A stretch of DNA of 64,000 nucleotides from DATBGO01 sp036558005 (GCA_036558005.1 DATBGO010000059.1:1-64000); one strand, 5' to 3'; positions 36,450 through 45,687 are shown, numbered from the stretch's first letter. The notes: a model not told the origin generated them from the sequence alone. Translations and numbers: made by a program.

Positions 36450-38968
36450 CCGGCGGCCGGCCCGGGCTTCCCCGGCAGCCCGCCGCCGCGATCGTGGCCG
36501 GCCGGGCCGACACCGTGGCGGCCCAGGAGATCGCCGCCGGGCCCGGGCAGGCGGCCGGCGAGGTCACCGCCGCGTGGCGTGATCCGGCGCGGCCGGCCGC
36601 CGAGCGGGTGGCCGACCTGCTGGGCCGGATGACGCTGGCGGAGAAGCTCGCGCAGATGTCGGGCATCTGGCTGAGCGAGCCGGGCGACAGCGAGGGCGTC
36701 GCGCCGTCCCCGGGCGAGCACAGCGCCGAGCTGCCGCCGTTCAGCGAGCTGATCCGGGACGGGCTCGGGCAGCTGACCCGGGTCTTCGGCACCCGCCCCG
36801 TGCGCCCGGCCGAGGGCGCGGCCATGCTGGCCGGCCTGCAGGCCCAGATCAGGCGCAGCAGCCGGTTCGGGATACCGGCCATCGCGCACGAGGAGTGCCT
36901 GACCGGCTTCGCGGCGTGGACGGCGACCGCGTTCCCCACCCCGCTCGCCTGGGGCGCCTCGTTCGATCCGGAGCTGGTGGGGCAGATGGCCGCCGCGATC
37001 GGGCGCAGCATGCGCGCGGCGGGGGTACACCAGGGCCTGGCGCCGGTGCTGGACGTGGCGCGCGATCCCCGGTGGGGCCGGGTAGAAGAGACCATGGGCG
37101 CCGACCCGTACCTGGCCGGGATGCTCGGCACGGCGTACGTGCGGGGTCTCCAGTCGGCGGGCGTGATCGCCACCCTCAAGCACTTCGCGGGCTACTCGGG
37201 CTCCCGCGCCGGGCGCAACATGGCGCCGGTGAGCGTGGGGCGGCGGGAATTCGCCGACGTCTTCCTGCCGCCGTTCGAGATGGCGATCCGGGAGGGCGGC
37301 GCGCGGGCGGTCATGCACTCCTACTGCGCCGTCGACGGCGTGCCGGCCGCGGCGGACCACGAGCTGCTGACCGGGGTGCTGCGCGGCGAGCTGGGGTTCG
37401 ACGGCGTGGTCGTCTCCGACTACTACGGCGTCTCGTTCCTGCAGACGCTGCACGGCGTCGCGGGCTCGCGCGCCGAAGCGGCCGGGCTGGCGCTGGCGGC
37501 GGGGGTCGACGTCGAGCTGCCCAGCGTCCGCTGTTACCGGGAGCCGCTGGCCGGCGCCGTCAGGTCCGGGCTGGCGCGGCCCGAACTAGTCGACCGGGCG
37601 GCTGGCCGGGTGCTGCGGCAGAAAATCGAGCTGGGCCTGCTCGACCCCGGTGCGGAACCGGGGCCGGGCGGGGCCGCCGCGGCACCCGCCGACGGCAGCG
37701 GGACCGGCGCGACGATCGATCTCGACCCGCCGTCGCATCGCGCGCTGGCCCGGCAGCTCGCGGAGGAATCCATCGTCCTGCTGGCCAACGGCGCGGCGGC
37801 GCTACCGCTCGGCGCGGACCAGCGGCTCGCCGTGATCGGCCCGCTGGCCGCCGACCCGCTGGCCTACTTCGGCTGCTACACCTTCCCCAGGCACGTCGGC
37901 CACGCGCACCCGGGGACCAGCATCGGGGTGCCGGTCACGCCCGTGGTCGAGGCGCTGCGCGCGGAACTGCCCGGCAGCCGGATCGAGCACGCGCGCGGGT
38001 GCGATGTCCGCGGCGCCGACCGGTCCGGCTTCGCCGCCGCGATCGCCTGCGCGCGGGCCGCGGACACCGTCATCGCGGTGCTCGGCGACGAGGCCGGGCT
38101 GTTCGGCCGGGGCAGCTCGGGCGAGGGCTGCGACGCGGCCGACCTGCGGCTGCCCGGAATCCAGGCCGAGCTGCTCGGCGAGCTCATCAGGGCGGGCCGG
38201 CCGGTGGTGCTCGTGCTCATCACCGGGCGCCCGTACGCGATCGGGCCGGCCGCGAGCCAGCTGGCAGCCGTCGTGCAGGCGTTCTTCCCCGGCCAGGAAG
38301 GCGGCGGCGCCATCGCCGGCGTGCTGTCCGGCCGGGTCGTGCCGAGCGGCAAGCTGCCGATGGAAGTACCGCTGCTGGCCAGCACCGAGCAGGCGTCCTA
38401 CCTCGGTGCCCCGCTCGCCGCGCGCAGCAACGTCAGCTCGGCCGACCCCACCCCGCTGTTCGCCTTCGGGCACGGGCTCTCCTACACCAGCTTCGACTAC
38501 GCGGACCTGTCGGTCCGCGCCGCGACGGCCGGGCCGGGCGGGCAGCAGGCCGCGCCGGGCCTGGAGCGCGCCGCGGCGACCCGGATCGGGACCGACGGCG
38601 CCGCCGAGATCTCCTGCACCGTGCGCAACGCCGGCCGCCGGGCCGGCGCCGAGGTGGTGCAGCTCTACCTGCACGATCCGGTCGCGCAGGTCACCCGGCC
38701 AGCCCGTTACCTGGCCGGCTTCGCCCGGGTCGCGCTGGAGCCGGGCCAGGCCCGGCGGGTGACCTTCTGGCTGCACGCCGACCGGACCGCGTTCCACGGC
38801 CGGTCGGGCCGCAGGGTGGTCGAGGCCGGCCTGATCCAGGCCGCGATCGGCTCGTCGGCGGCGGACATCCGGCTGCAGGGCGAGATCGAGCTCACCGGGC
38901 CCGAACGCACGGCCGGCCCGGACCGGGTGCTCGTCACGCCGGTAACCATCACCGAACCTGGGGGCTGA
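36446..38968 (+). CDS. GH3 beta-xylosidase/beta-glucosidase
   Basis: An 840-residue family 3 glycoside hydrolase without signal peptide, so it acts on imported oligosaccharides. Family marks: RMTLAEKLAQM near residue 60, PVLDVARDPRWGR, LKHFAGYS, and the nucleophile Asp325 in VVVSDYYG. The second alpha/beta domain follows with ELIRAGRPVVLVLITGRPY, and a C-terminal fibronectin III-like domain begins after AFGHGLSYTSF. ATG 36446 overlaps the LacI stop as ATGA. Family and neighbours favour beta-xylosidase activity, but beta-glucosidase cannot be excluded from sequence alone. Confidence 0.9.
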   Translation: MTGGRPGLPRQPAAAIVAGRADTVAAQEIAAGPGQAAGEVTAAWRDPARPAAERVADLLGRMTLAEKLAQMSGIWLSEPGDSEGVAPSPGEHSAELPPFSELIRDGLGQLTRVFGTRPVRPAEGAAMLAGLQAQIRRSSRFGIPAIAHEECLTGFAAWTATAFPTPLAWGASFDPELVGQMAAAIGRSMRAAGVHQGLAPVLDVARDPRWGRVEETMGADPYLAGMLGTAYVRGLQSAGVIATLKHFAGYSGSRAGRNMAPVSVGRREFADVFLPPFEMAIREGGARAVMHSYCAVDGVPAAADHELLTGVLRGELGFDGVVVSDYYGVSFLQTLHGVAGSRAEAAGLALAAGVDVELPSVRCYREPLAGAVRSGLARPELVDRAAGRVLRQKIELGLLDPGAEPGPGGAAAAPADGSGTGATIDLDPPSHRALARQLAEESIVLLANGAAALPLGADQRLAVIGPLAADPLAYFGCYTFPRHVGHAHPGTSIGVPVTPVVEALRAELPGSRIEHARGCDVRGADRSGFAAAIACARAADTVIAVLGDEAGLFGRGSSGEGCDAADLRLPGIQAELLGELIRAGRPVVLVLITGRPYAIGPAASQLAAVVQAFFPGQEGGGAIAGVLSGRVVPSGKLPMEVPLLASTEQASYLGAPLAARSNVSSADPTPLFAFGHGLSYTSFDYADLSVRAATAGPGGQQAAPGLERAAATRIGTDGAAEISCTVRNAGRRAGAEVVQLYLHDPVAQVTRPARYLAGFARVALEPGQARRVTFWLHADRTAFHGRSGRRVVEAGLIQAAIGSSAADIRLQGEIELTGPERTAGPDRVLVTPVTITEPGG

Positions 38969-38972
38969 GCCC

Positions 38973-40136
38973 ATGACAGCGGACCCGTACCTGCCCTCGC
39001 CCGCCGACCGGTTCTCGTTCGGCATCTGGACCGTGGGATGGCAGGGGGCTGACGTCTTCGGCCCGGCGGTACGCCCGCCGATGGCCGCCGGCCGGGCTGT
39101 CCGCAAGCTCGCCGAGCTCGGCGCCTACGGCGTCAACTTCCACGACAACGACGTCTTCGACTTCGACGCGAGCGAGTCAGAGCGGGACAAGCGCATCGCT
39201 GAGTTCCGGCTCGCGCTCAGCCAGACCGGGCTGGTCGTGACGACAGCCACGACGAACCTCTTCAGCCACCCCATGTTCAAGGAAGGCGCGTTCACCGCCA
39301 ACGACCGGGACGTCCGCCGGTTCGCCCTCGCCAAGGTGATCCGCAACCTCGACCTGGCCGCCGAGCTCGGGGCCGGCGTCTACGTGCTGTGGGGCGGGCG
39401 GGAAGGCGCCGAGTCGGGGGCCAGCAAGGATGTCCGGGCCGCGCTCGACCGGTACCGGGAGGCCATGGACGTCCTGTGCTGCTACGTCATCGACCGCGGG
39501 TACGGGCTGCGGTTCGCGATCGAGCCGAAGCCGAACGAGCCGCGCGGGGACATCCTGCTCCCCACGGCCGGGCACGCGCTGGCGTTCATCAACGAACTGG
39601 AGCATCCCGGGCTCGTCGGCATCAACCCGGAGGTGGGGCACGAGGAGATGGCCGGGCTCAACTACGCCCACGCCATCAGCCAGGCGCTGTGGCACGGCAA
39701 GCTGTTCCACATCGACCTCAACGGCCAGCACGGCCCCCGCTACGACCAGGACCTGCGTTTCGGGGCGGGCAACGCGCGCGGCGCGTTCTGGGTGGTGGAC
39801 GCGCTGGAGGCCGGCGGGTACGACGGCCCCGTCCACTTCGACTACAAGCCGCCCAGGACCGAAGACGACGACGGGGTCTGGGCGTCGGCGGCTGCGTGCA
39901 TGCGGAACTACCTGATCCTGCGGGCGAAGGTGGCGGCCTTCCGGGCCGACCCGGAGGTGCGCGCGGCGCTGCGGGCCGCGCGGGTGCCCAGCCTCGCCGT
40001 GCCGACGCTGGCCGACGGCGAGACCTGGCGCGACCTGGCCGGATTCACCGCGGACACCGCCGCGCTGGCCGGGCGGGGCATGGCCTTCGAACGGCTCGAC
40101 CAGCTCGCACTCGAGCACCTGTACGGCGTTCGCTGA
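38973..40136 (+). CDS. xylA: Xylose isomerase
   Basis: A 387-residue cytoplasmic enzyme that converts D-xylose to D-xylulose. Length and sequence match actinobacterial XylA. The catalytic His57 and Asp60 lie in VNFHDND, and metal ligands lie in IEPKPNEPRGD, NPEVGHEEMAG, and the LFHIDLNGQ strand; the final metal aspartate is in VHFDYKPPRTEDDDG. ATG 38973 follows the GH3 stop by 4 bases, so it is coupled in one operon with LacI and GH3. No xylulokinase gene is present in the window, so that step must be encoded elsewhere. Confidence 0.95.
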   Translation: MTADPYLPSPADRFSFGIWTVGWQGADVFGPAVRPPMAAGRAVRKLAELGAYGVNFHDNDVFDFDASESERDKRIAEFRLALSQTGLVVTTATTNLFSHPMFKEGAFTANDRDVRRFALAKVIRNLDLAAELGAGVYVLWGGREGAESGASKDVRAALDRYREAMDVLCCYVIDRGYGLRFAIEPKPNEPRGDILLPTAGHALAFINELEHPGLVGINPEVGHEEMAGLNYAHAISQALWHGKLFHIDLNGQHGPRYDQDLRFGAGNARGAFWVVDALEAGGYDGPVHFDYKPPRTEDDDGVWASAAACMRNYLILRAKVAAFRADPEVRAALRAARVPSLAVPTLADGETWRDLAGFTADTAALAGRGMAFERLDQLALEHLYGVR

Positions 40137-40145
40137 CCGCCTCGG

Positions 40146-41312
40146 CTAGGGGTGCCGCGCGGGGGTCCGTTCCGGGGCGCCGAAGGCGGCCAGCCGGAGA
40201 TCCTGCTGCAGGGCGAAGAAGGCCGGCTTCGGCTGGAGGTTCACGTCGTACAGCGTGGCGTACCCCTCGCCGGTGAAGAATCCCGGAATCCAGGAGTCGG
40301 CGTCCCCGAAGCCCCAGACGGTGAACGAAATGCATTCCGGCACCGCCAGGACGGCCTGGAGCATCTGCGAGAACTCATACGGCTGCGCGAACGTCGCCAG
40401 CTGATCGGTGGGCACCTGGGTGCCGGGGCCGTCGACGAAGGTGCGCACGTCGGCCTCGGTGATGGCCACCTTCAGGCCCAGGCCGGCGAACCGCTGGAAG
40501 TTCTGGGTCATCTGGGTGGGGAACCCGAACTGGGTGTCGAGGTGTCCCTGGTCGCCGACCCCGTCGATCGGAACGCCCTGGTCCAGCATCTGCCGGAGCC
40601 AGTTGTAGGCCGCGTCGCTCTTGGCGTTCGTGCCGTCCTCGCCCGCGATGTTGTAGTCGTTGTAGAACAGCAGCGCGTGCGGGTCGGCCTGACGTGCCCA
40701 GCGGAAGGCGCGCGGGATGACGTCAGGACCGAGGCTGGAGATCCAGAAGTCGCCGGGGTTGATGGCGGACGGGTTGGCGTCGGTGAAGAACTCGTTCGCG
40801 ACATCCCACTGCCAGATCTTGCCGCGGTAACGGCCCATCTCCGTGAAAATATGCTGTTCCAGCAGGTCCCACAGCTGGGACTTGGTGATGCTGCCGTTCT
40901 GGACACCGGTGGTCAGCCAGTCGGGCAGCTGGTTGTGCCACAGCAGCGTGTGCCCCCGCACCAGCTGGGCGTTCTGCTTCGCGAAGCTCACCAGGCGGTC
41001 CGCGCCTGACCAGTCGAACACGCCCCGCTGGGGCTCGACCACTCCCCACTTCATCTCGTTGCCCGGGGTGACGGCCGAGAACTGGCTCGCCAGCACGGCG
41101 GCGTACGCGGCGGTGTCCAGGTCGAACGGGATGACCGCCGTCCCGACGTGCAGGCCGATCTTCCCCGCCAGGCCGCGCAGCGTGCCGGGCTCCTGCTGGC
41201 CCGCCGCGGCGGACCGCGCCGCGCGGCTGGCCGTGCTCGCCGCGGCGGCAGCGGGCATCGCGACCAGCCCGGCCGCGCCAGCGCCTACCGCGAGGAAGTT
41301 ACGCCGTCTCAT
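40146..41312 (-). CDS. Secreted GH10 endo-1,4-beta-xylanase
   Basis: A 388-residue family 10 xylanase. The N-terminus (MRRRNFLAVGAGAAGLVAMP) is a twin-arginine-like signal with Ala-rich cleavage region to about residue 37, so it is exported. The acid/base is Glu174 in WDVANEFF and the nucleophile Glu286 in ITEADVR; HTLLWHNQLPDW is the substrate-binding signature. There is no carbohydrate-binding module. It ends 10 bases from the xylA stop, facing it. Its upstream region holds two CGAAA-NN-TTTCG-type sites, so control by the LacI protein of this locus is likely. Confidence 0.93.
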   Translation of the reverse strand: MRRRNFLAVGAGAAGLVAMPAAAAASTASRAARSAAAGQQEPGTLRGLAGKIGLHVGTAVIPFDLDTAAYAAVLASQFSAVTPGNEMKWGVVEPQRGVFDWSGADRLVSFAKQNAQLVRGHTLLWHNQLPDWLTTGVQNGSITKSQLWDLLEQHIFTEMGRYRGKIWQWDVANEFFTDANPSAINPGDFWISSLGPDVIPRAFRWARQADPHALLFYNDYNIAGEDGTNAKSDAAYNWLRQMLDQGVPIDGVGDQGHLDTQFGFPTQMTQNFQRFAGLGLKVAITEADVRTFVDGPGTQVPTDQLATFAQPYEFSQMLQAVLAVPECISFTVWGFGDADSWIPGFFTGEGYATLYDVNLQPKPAFFALQQDLRLAAFGAPERTPARHP

Positions 41313-41352
41313 GGGACTCCCCTGACCGCCGGAGCTACTCCGAACTAGTTTC

Positions 41353-41364
41353 AGAAATGTTTCG
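41353..41364. promoter_or_regulatory. LacI operator candidate near the xylanase start
   Basis: AGAAATGTTTCG, one mismatch from CGAAA-NN-TTTCG, 41 bases upstream of the xylanase ATG on the minus strand. This position would block transcription if occupied. Confidence 0.55.
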
Positions 41365-41460
41365 ATTTATTGGGTAAGACGAGGCTAAAACGTGCCGCAG
41401 AACCTGTCAATAGCGTGCGGTTGCCTATCTGGAATCAGTCATAACTTAGACAAAAAGGAC

Positions 41461-41472
41461 CGAAACATTTCG
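41461..41472. promoter_or_regulatory. Perfect LacI operator candidate upstream of xylanase
   Basis: CGAAACATTTCG is a perfect CGAAA/TTTCG palindrome with a 2-base centre. It lies 108 bases from the proximal site, a spacing that could allow looping. Confidence 0.6.
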
Positions 41473-41633
41473 AAGGTTGCCAGTCCTGCGGGGCGGCCAG
41501 GGGACCGCTGCGCGAAACACGCGCCAGGCCGGCCCGATGACCGGTAGCCTGTCCGGTTCAGGCGGTTTGACCTGGACTTTTACAGCCTGGGCCGCGGACG
41601 GGTGACCGCGGCCCGGGACGGCAGGAGGGCGTC

Positions 41634-41831
41634 ATGACAAGAGGGGACCTGCTGGCCGGGCTCGGCACGGTGCTGGTACTCGCGGGAATCGCGATCACGC
41701 TCCACGGTCTCGGCGCAATCGGCGGCAGTTCGCTTCGCGGCGCGACCTTGTGGGCGGTCGCCGGCCCGGTCATCGCGGTGGCCGGCCAGATCCTGGTTGC
41801 CACCGGATTCCGCAGCCGCTCTGCCGCATAG
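41634..41831 (+). CDS. Small two-helix membrane protein
   Basis: A 65-residue protein with two hydrophobic segments (about residues 7-30 and 40-58) and a basic end (FRSRSAA). It would form a membrane hairpin with both ends inside. ATG 41634 has AGGAGG 6 bases upstream, good evidence that it is translated. I do not recognise the family. It lies between the xylanase and lanthipeptide loci and could, in principle, serve as an immunity or export helper for the lanthipeptide, but nothing in the sequence shows that. Confidence 0.6.
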   Translation: MTRGDLLAGLGTVLVLAGIAITLHGLGAIGGSSLRGATLWAVAGPVIAVAGQILVATGFRSRSAA

Positions 41832-42066
41832 CGGCTCGTCATTCCGGCCAGTACTACGCTCCGTTTGCCGGGCATTCAGGCCCTCGATCATGTGCATTCT
41901 GGCGAGAGTTTCCGCTAATACGCTCCCAGCCATAGCTCATTCCGATTCTTACCAGGCCCTTACCAAATTCATACCATTACAGGCCGGCTGGTAAGGCCTA
42001 GATTTACTGATAACAGCCGCGTAGGGTCTTTTGCGTACAGTGCATCCGGCAAAAGGAGGGATAAAC

Positions 42067-42231
42067 GTGAGCGCGATCGGCGGACAGCTGAACGCTGACC
42101 CAGCGGGCAACCTCGACGAAGAACTCGCGCAGCTGTCGGACATGGAAACGCTGGTGGCTGAGGTAGGCGGCCGCGTCTCCAACTCGACCTGCACGACCTT
42201 TGTCTGCAGTGGCCACCTGTGCTGTTTCTGA
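42067..42231 (+). CDS. lanA: Class II lanthipeptide precursor
   Basis: A 54-residue precursor. The leader (residues 1-35) is acidic, with DEELAQLSDMETLVAEV, and ends in a Gly34-Gly35 cleavage site typical of class II lanthipeptides. The 19-residue core begins RVSNS and ends HLCCF; it has four Cys (core positions 7, 12, 17, 18) and six Ser/Thr (3, 5, 6, 8, 9, 13), enough for up to four thioether rings. The TTFVCSG stretch recalls cinnamycin's FTFVCDG, but the rest differs from the lantibiotics I know. GTG 42067 follows AAAGGAGGG; an upstream ATG at 42031 has no site. A LanM synthetase gene follows after 95 bases. Confidence 0.88.
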   Translation: MSAIGGQLNADPAGNLDEELAQLSDMETLVAEVGGRVSNSTCTTFVCSGHLCCF

Positions 42232-42285
42232 TCGGGAACCCTGCGGCTTCTGATCGCGGATTCCGCAGCTTCTGACCGGGCGTCC
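42220..42285 (+). repeat. Three imperfect 22-bp tandem repeats between lanA and lanM
   Basis: Three units of 22 bases (42220-42241, 42242-42263, 42264-42285) share the core GC-TTCTGA-CG. The first unit includes the last codons and the stop of the precursor gene (Cys-Cys-Phe-stop). Because 22 is not a multiple of 3, the copies are not extra coding units. The last ends 41 bases before the lanM start. Confidence 0.7.
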
Positions 42286-42326
42286 GGCGGCCCGCGGCCG
42301 CCGGACCGCACCCTCAAGGGAGCCAG

Positions 42327-45300
42327 GTGACGAAGGCATCCGGCATAGACCTTGCCGTCGTCGGGCAGGCACTGACATTGGCCGAGCGCCTGCCCGCGCC
42401 CGGTCCCGCGCCCGGCGACCTGGCGCCGGTCGGCCTCTGGCGAGCCCAGGAGCCGTTCGCGCAGGAGCGCTGGTGGCAGGCCCGGCTCGCTGAGGACGGG
42501 ATCGACGAGGACCAGCTCGCGGCGCTCGCCGCGGAGCCGTCCGAGGCCGCGGCCGCCCGGCTCGCCACCCCCGTGTGGGCAGCGGACCTGGCGGCGGCGC
42601 TGACGGCGGCAGCGGGGAGCGCGTCGCGGACAGCCCCCGATCCGGATCTGCCGTTCCTCGCCGTGGCCGATCCGCTGCTAGCGCAGGCCCGGGACCGGCT
42701 GGCAGCCAGGCTGGCCGGCCTGGCCGATCCGCGGCTGGACCCGCCGGTGCTGCTGGAGCAGTTGTACGGGCCGGTGCCGGAGCTGATCCACCGGATGGTG
42801 GAACGCGCCGCGATCGCCGAGCTACACCGTGAGCGCCGGGCTGGCCGGCTCGCCGGCGGCACACCGCGGGCCCGGTTCGCGGCGTTCGTGCGGGCGCTCG
42901 GGTCGGCCGCTGGCGCAGGCGCCTTCTTCGCCAGGTACCCGGTGCTTGGCCGGGAACTTGCCGTCGGCCTGCGGCTGTGGGAAGAAGCGTCCGCGGTGTT
43001 CGCCGGGCGGCTGAGCGCCGACCTGGACGCGATCAGGGACACCTTCAGCCCGGGCCGCGAACTGGGCACCGTGGTCGCGGTGCGCAGCGGGCTGGGCGAC
43101 CGGCATCGCGGCTGGGCGACCGTCACGTCCGTGCGGTGGGCCAGTGGACTCCAGGTGGTCTACAAGCCGCGCCCCGTCGCAGCCGACGTCCATTTCCAGC
43201 AGCTGCTGGGATGGCTCAACGGCCGGGGGCTGCCGCTGAGCTTCCGCACCCTCACCTACCTCGCGCGCGACGGCTACGGGTGGGCGGAGTTCGTCCGCCC
43301 GCAACCCTGCGCTGCCGACGGCGAGCTGCATGACTTCTACCGGCGCCAGGGCGGCCTGCTCGCGTTGCTGCACGTGCTGCACGCGACCGACTTCCACGCG
43401 GAGAACCTCATCGCCGCGGGCGCCCAGCCGGTGCTGGTCGACCTGGAGTCACTGTTCGAGCCGGGCTTCCCGGTCACCGGCCCGGTGCTCACCTCGGCCG
43501 AGCGGGTGGTCGCGGACGCGACCCGCGGCTCAGTCCTCGGCGTGGGCCTGCTGCCGTCGCGGGTGTGGACGATCCACCCGGGGCGCGGCGCCGACCTGAG
43601 CGGGCTCGGGCAGGTGCCCGGCGTGCCGACGCCGCTCAACCTGCCGGTGATCGTCGACGCCGGCACCGACCAGATGCGGATCGTCTTCAAGCAGGCCGAG
43701 ATGGCGGGCAACGACCATCGCCCGGTGCCGGCCGATGCCCCGCTGCGCTTGCTCGACTACGCGGCGGACCTGCTGACCGGGTTCACCGAGGTCTACCGGA
43801 TCTGCCAGCACGAACGCGGCGAGCTGCTCGCCCCGGGCGGGCCGGTTCTCGCCTTCGCCGGCGACGAGGTCCGGATCGTGCTCCGCCCGACGATGTGGTA
43901 CGGCGCGATGATGCTCGCCAGCATGCACCCCGACCTGCTGCGCGACGGCCTGGCCCGGGACCGGCACTTCGACCGGCTCTGGCGGATGGTGCCGCAGCGC
44001 GACGCCCTGGCAGGCTGCGTCCCGGCCGAACGCCGCGACCTGTGGCAGGCCGACGTGCCCGTATTCACCGCCCGCACCGACTCCGGCACTCTCCTCGACA
44101 GCTCCGGCGCGCCGGCAGCAGGGGTGACCCTGACCCCCGGCCTGCAGCGGGTCCGCGACCGGCTCGGCGCGCTCAGCGACGACGACCTGGTACGCCAGCA
44201 ATGGCTGATCCGCGGGTCGCTCGGTACCACCGTGATCGAGCTCAGCGAGCAGCCGCCGCTCCCGTCCTACCGGCCGCGGCCGGTCGACGAACCGCTGACG
44301 GCGCCGCGGCTGATCCAGGTCGCCGACACCCTCGGCGACCGGCTGGCGAAGGTCGGGTTCATGACCGGGGACAGCGCGCAGTGGCTCGGCGTCAATGCCG
44401 AAAACGGCCACACCTGGTCCATCGGGCCGCTGCGCCCTGACCTGTTCCACGGCCTGACCGGAGTGGCGCTGTTCTTCGGCTGGCTCGGCCGGATGACCGG
44501 TGACCCCACCAGGGGCGAACTCGCCCGCAAAGCCATGGCCACAGCGTGTCACCAGATCGACGAGCGACGTGAGCTCGGTGCTGCTCTCGGCCTGAGCGGG
44601 ATGCCCGGAGCCGCCTACGCCGCCTGCCAGCTCGCCCGCCTGCTCGGCGACGAGGACCTGATGGGCCGGGCAGTTGACTGGATCGCCAGGGTCCGGCCGG
44701 CGATCGCGGACGACATCAATCTCGACTTCACCACCGGCTCGGCGGGCACCATCGCCGCCGCGGCCGCGGTGTACCGGTACCGCCCTGAGGACCAGCTCCT
44801 TGACGTGATCGCGGCCAGCGCCGGCCGGCTGCTCGCCGCGGCGCAGCGGCATCCGGCCGGCCTCGGATGGCTACCGCAGATGCTGATCGATACCGGCAAG
44901 GCCGACCTGCCGATCGCAGGCTTCGGGCACGGCACGGCCGGCATCGCCTGGCCGCTGTTCCTGGCCGGAGAGCTGCTCAGAGATGACCGGTACAGCACCG
45001 CCGCGCTCGCAGCCACCCGGTACGAGCAGGCGCTGTTCCGGCCCGAGCTCGGCATCTGGGCGGAACTGCGGCACGCCGCCGCGCTCGGGGTCGACGCCGG
45101 GGGGCCGCCGCCGGTCGCCTGGTGCTACGGAGCGATGGGCATCGGCATGGGACGCGTGCTGTCCCTGCCCTACCTCGGCGACGACGCGACCTGCCGCCGC
45201 GAGATCGACGCGGCACTGGCCACCACGATGCGCGCCGGGTTCGGCCAGTGCCACGCGCTGTGCCACGGCGACATCGGCAACGTCGAGTTGCTGCTGCACG

Positions 45301-45515
45301 CCGCCGGGGCGATGGACCGCCCGGAGCTGCGCGACGAGGCGCGGGCGCGGGTTTCGGCCGCGGTGGAGAGCGCGCAGGAGCAGGGCTGGGTGTGCGGCAC
45401 CCCGCTGGGCGTGGAGACGCCAGGTCTCATGGTGGGCCTGGCCGGCGCCGGTTACGGGCTCCTGCGGATGGCCGCACCCGACGTCGTGCCGGCCGTGCTG
45501 GCGCTCTCGCCCTAG
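42327..45515 (+). CDS. lanM: Class II lanthipeptide synthetase LanM
   Basis: A 1062-residue bifunctional LanM. The N-terminal DUF4135 dehydratase (about residues 150-650) phosphorylates and eliminates Ser/Thr of the precursor core; visible marks are VVYKPRPVAAD, LHVLHATDFHAENL and PVLVDLESLF. The C-terminal LanC-like cyclase (about 690-1060) forms thioether rings. Its zinc ligands are Cys933 in WCYGAMGIG and Cys979-His980 in CHGDIGN. GTG 42327 follows CAAGGGAG. All key residues are present, so it should be active on the adjacent precursor. No LanT transporter, protease or immunity genes follow. Confidence 0.93.
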   Translation: MTKASGIDLAVVGQALTLAERLPAPGPAPGDLAPVGLWRAQEPFAQERWWQARLAEDGIDEDQLAALAAEPSEAAAARLATPVWAADLAAALTAAAGSASRTAPDPDLPFLAVADPLLAQARDRLAARLAGLADPRLDPPVLLEQLYGPVPELIHRMVERAAIAELHRERRAGRLAGGTPRARFAAFVRALGSAAGAGAFFARYPVLGRELAVGLRLWEEASAVFAGRLSADLDAIRDTFSPGRELGTVVAVRSGLGDRHRGWATVTSVRWASGLQVVYKPRPVAADVHFQQLLGWLNGRGLPLSFRTLTYLARDGYGWAEFVRPQPCAADGELHDFYRRQGGLLALLHVLHATDFHAENLIAAGAQPVLVDLESLFEPGFPVTGPVLTSAERVVADATRGSVLGVGLLPSRVWTIHPGRGADLSGLGQVPGVPTPLNLPVIVDAGTDQMRIVFKQAEMAGNDHRPVPADAPLRLLDYAADLLTGFTEVYRICQHERGELLAPGGPVLAFAGDEVRIVLRPTMWYGAMMLASMHPDLLRDGLARDRHFDRLWRMVPQRDALAGCVPAERRDLWQADVPVFTARTDSGTLLDSSGAPAAGVTLTPGLQRVRDRLGALSDDDLVRQQWLIRGSLGTTVIELSEQPPLPSYRPRPVDEPLTAPRLIQVADTLGDRLAKVGFMTGDSAQWLGVNAENGHTWSIGPLRPDLFHGLTGVALFFGWLGRMTGDPTRGELARKAMATACHQIDERRELGAALGLSGMPGAAYAACQLARLLGDEDLMGRAVDWIARVRPAIADDINLDFTTGSAGTIAAAAAVYRYRPEDQLLDVIAASAGRLLAAAQRHPAGLGWLPQMLIDTGKADLPIAGFGHGTAGIAWPLFLAGELLRDDRYSTAALAATRYEQALFRPELGIWAELRHAAALGVDAGGPPPVAWCYGAMGIGMGRVLSLPYLGDDATCRREIDAALATTMRAGFGQCHALCHGDIGNVELLLHAAGAMDRPELRDEARARVSAAVESAQEQGWVCGTPLGVETPGLMVGLAGAGYGLLRMAAPDVVPAVLALSP

Positions 45516-45687
45516 GCCGCCCGGACCGGCTCCGCATCAGGGCCGGCTGGTGGCGGGGCGGGAGCAGCCGCGATCGCCGGGCGCTGGCCCGGGGCCGGGG
45601 CCGGCCCGGGTGACATACGGGATGCCAGATCCCGGATCAGCGCGTCACGGTGGGCGTCTGTGCACATGGCCGCGATCCCCGGGCGGC

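Larger units (their letters stand above)
41313..41633. other. Xylanase promoter region with two operator-like palindromes
   Basis: About 320 bases between the leftward xylanase gene and the small membrane-protein gene. AGAAATGTTTCG lies at 41353-41364 and CGAAACATTTCG at 41461-41472, listed separately. The stretch between is AT-rich (41340-41470), as expected for a strong promoter. No gene-like frame is present. Confidence 0.6.

Noticed and set aside
36895..38976. Plus-strand open frame of 693 codons
   Set aside because: Offset frame inside the GH3 gene; the Arg/Gly-rich product has no motifs.
42031..42066. Upstream ATG extending the lanthipeptide precursor
   Set aside because: The added residues are encoded by the ribosome-binding site itself (AAAGGAGGG), and no site precedes the ATG.
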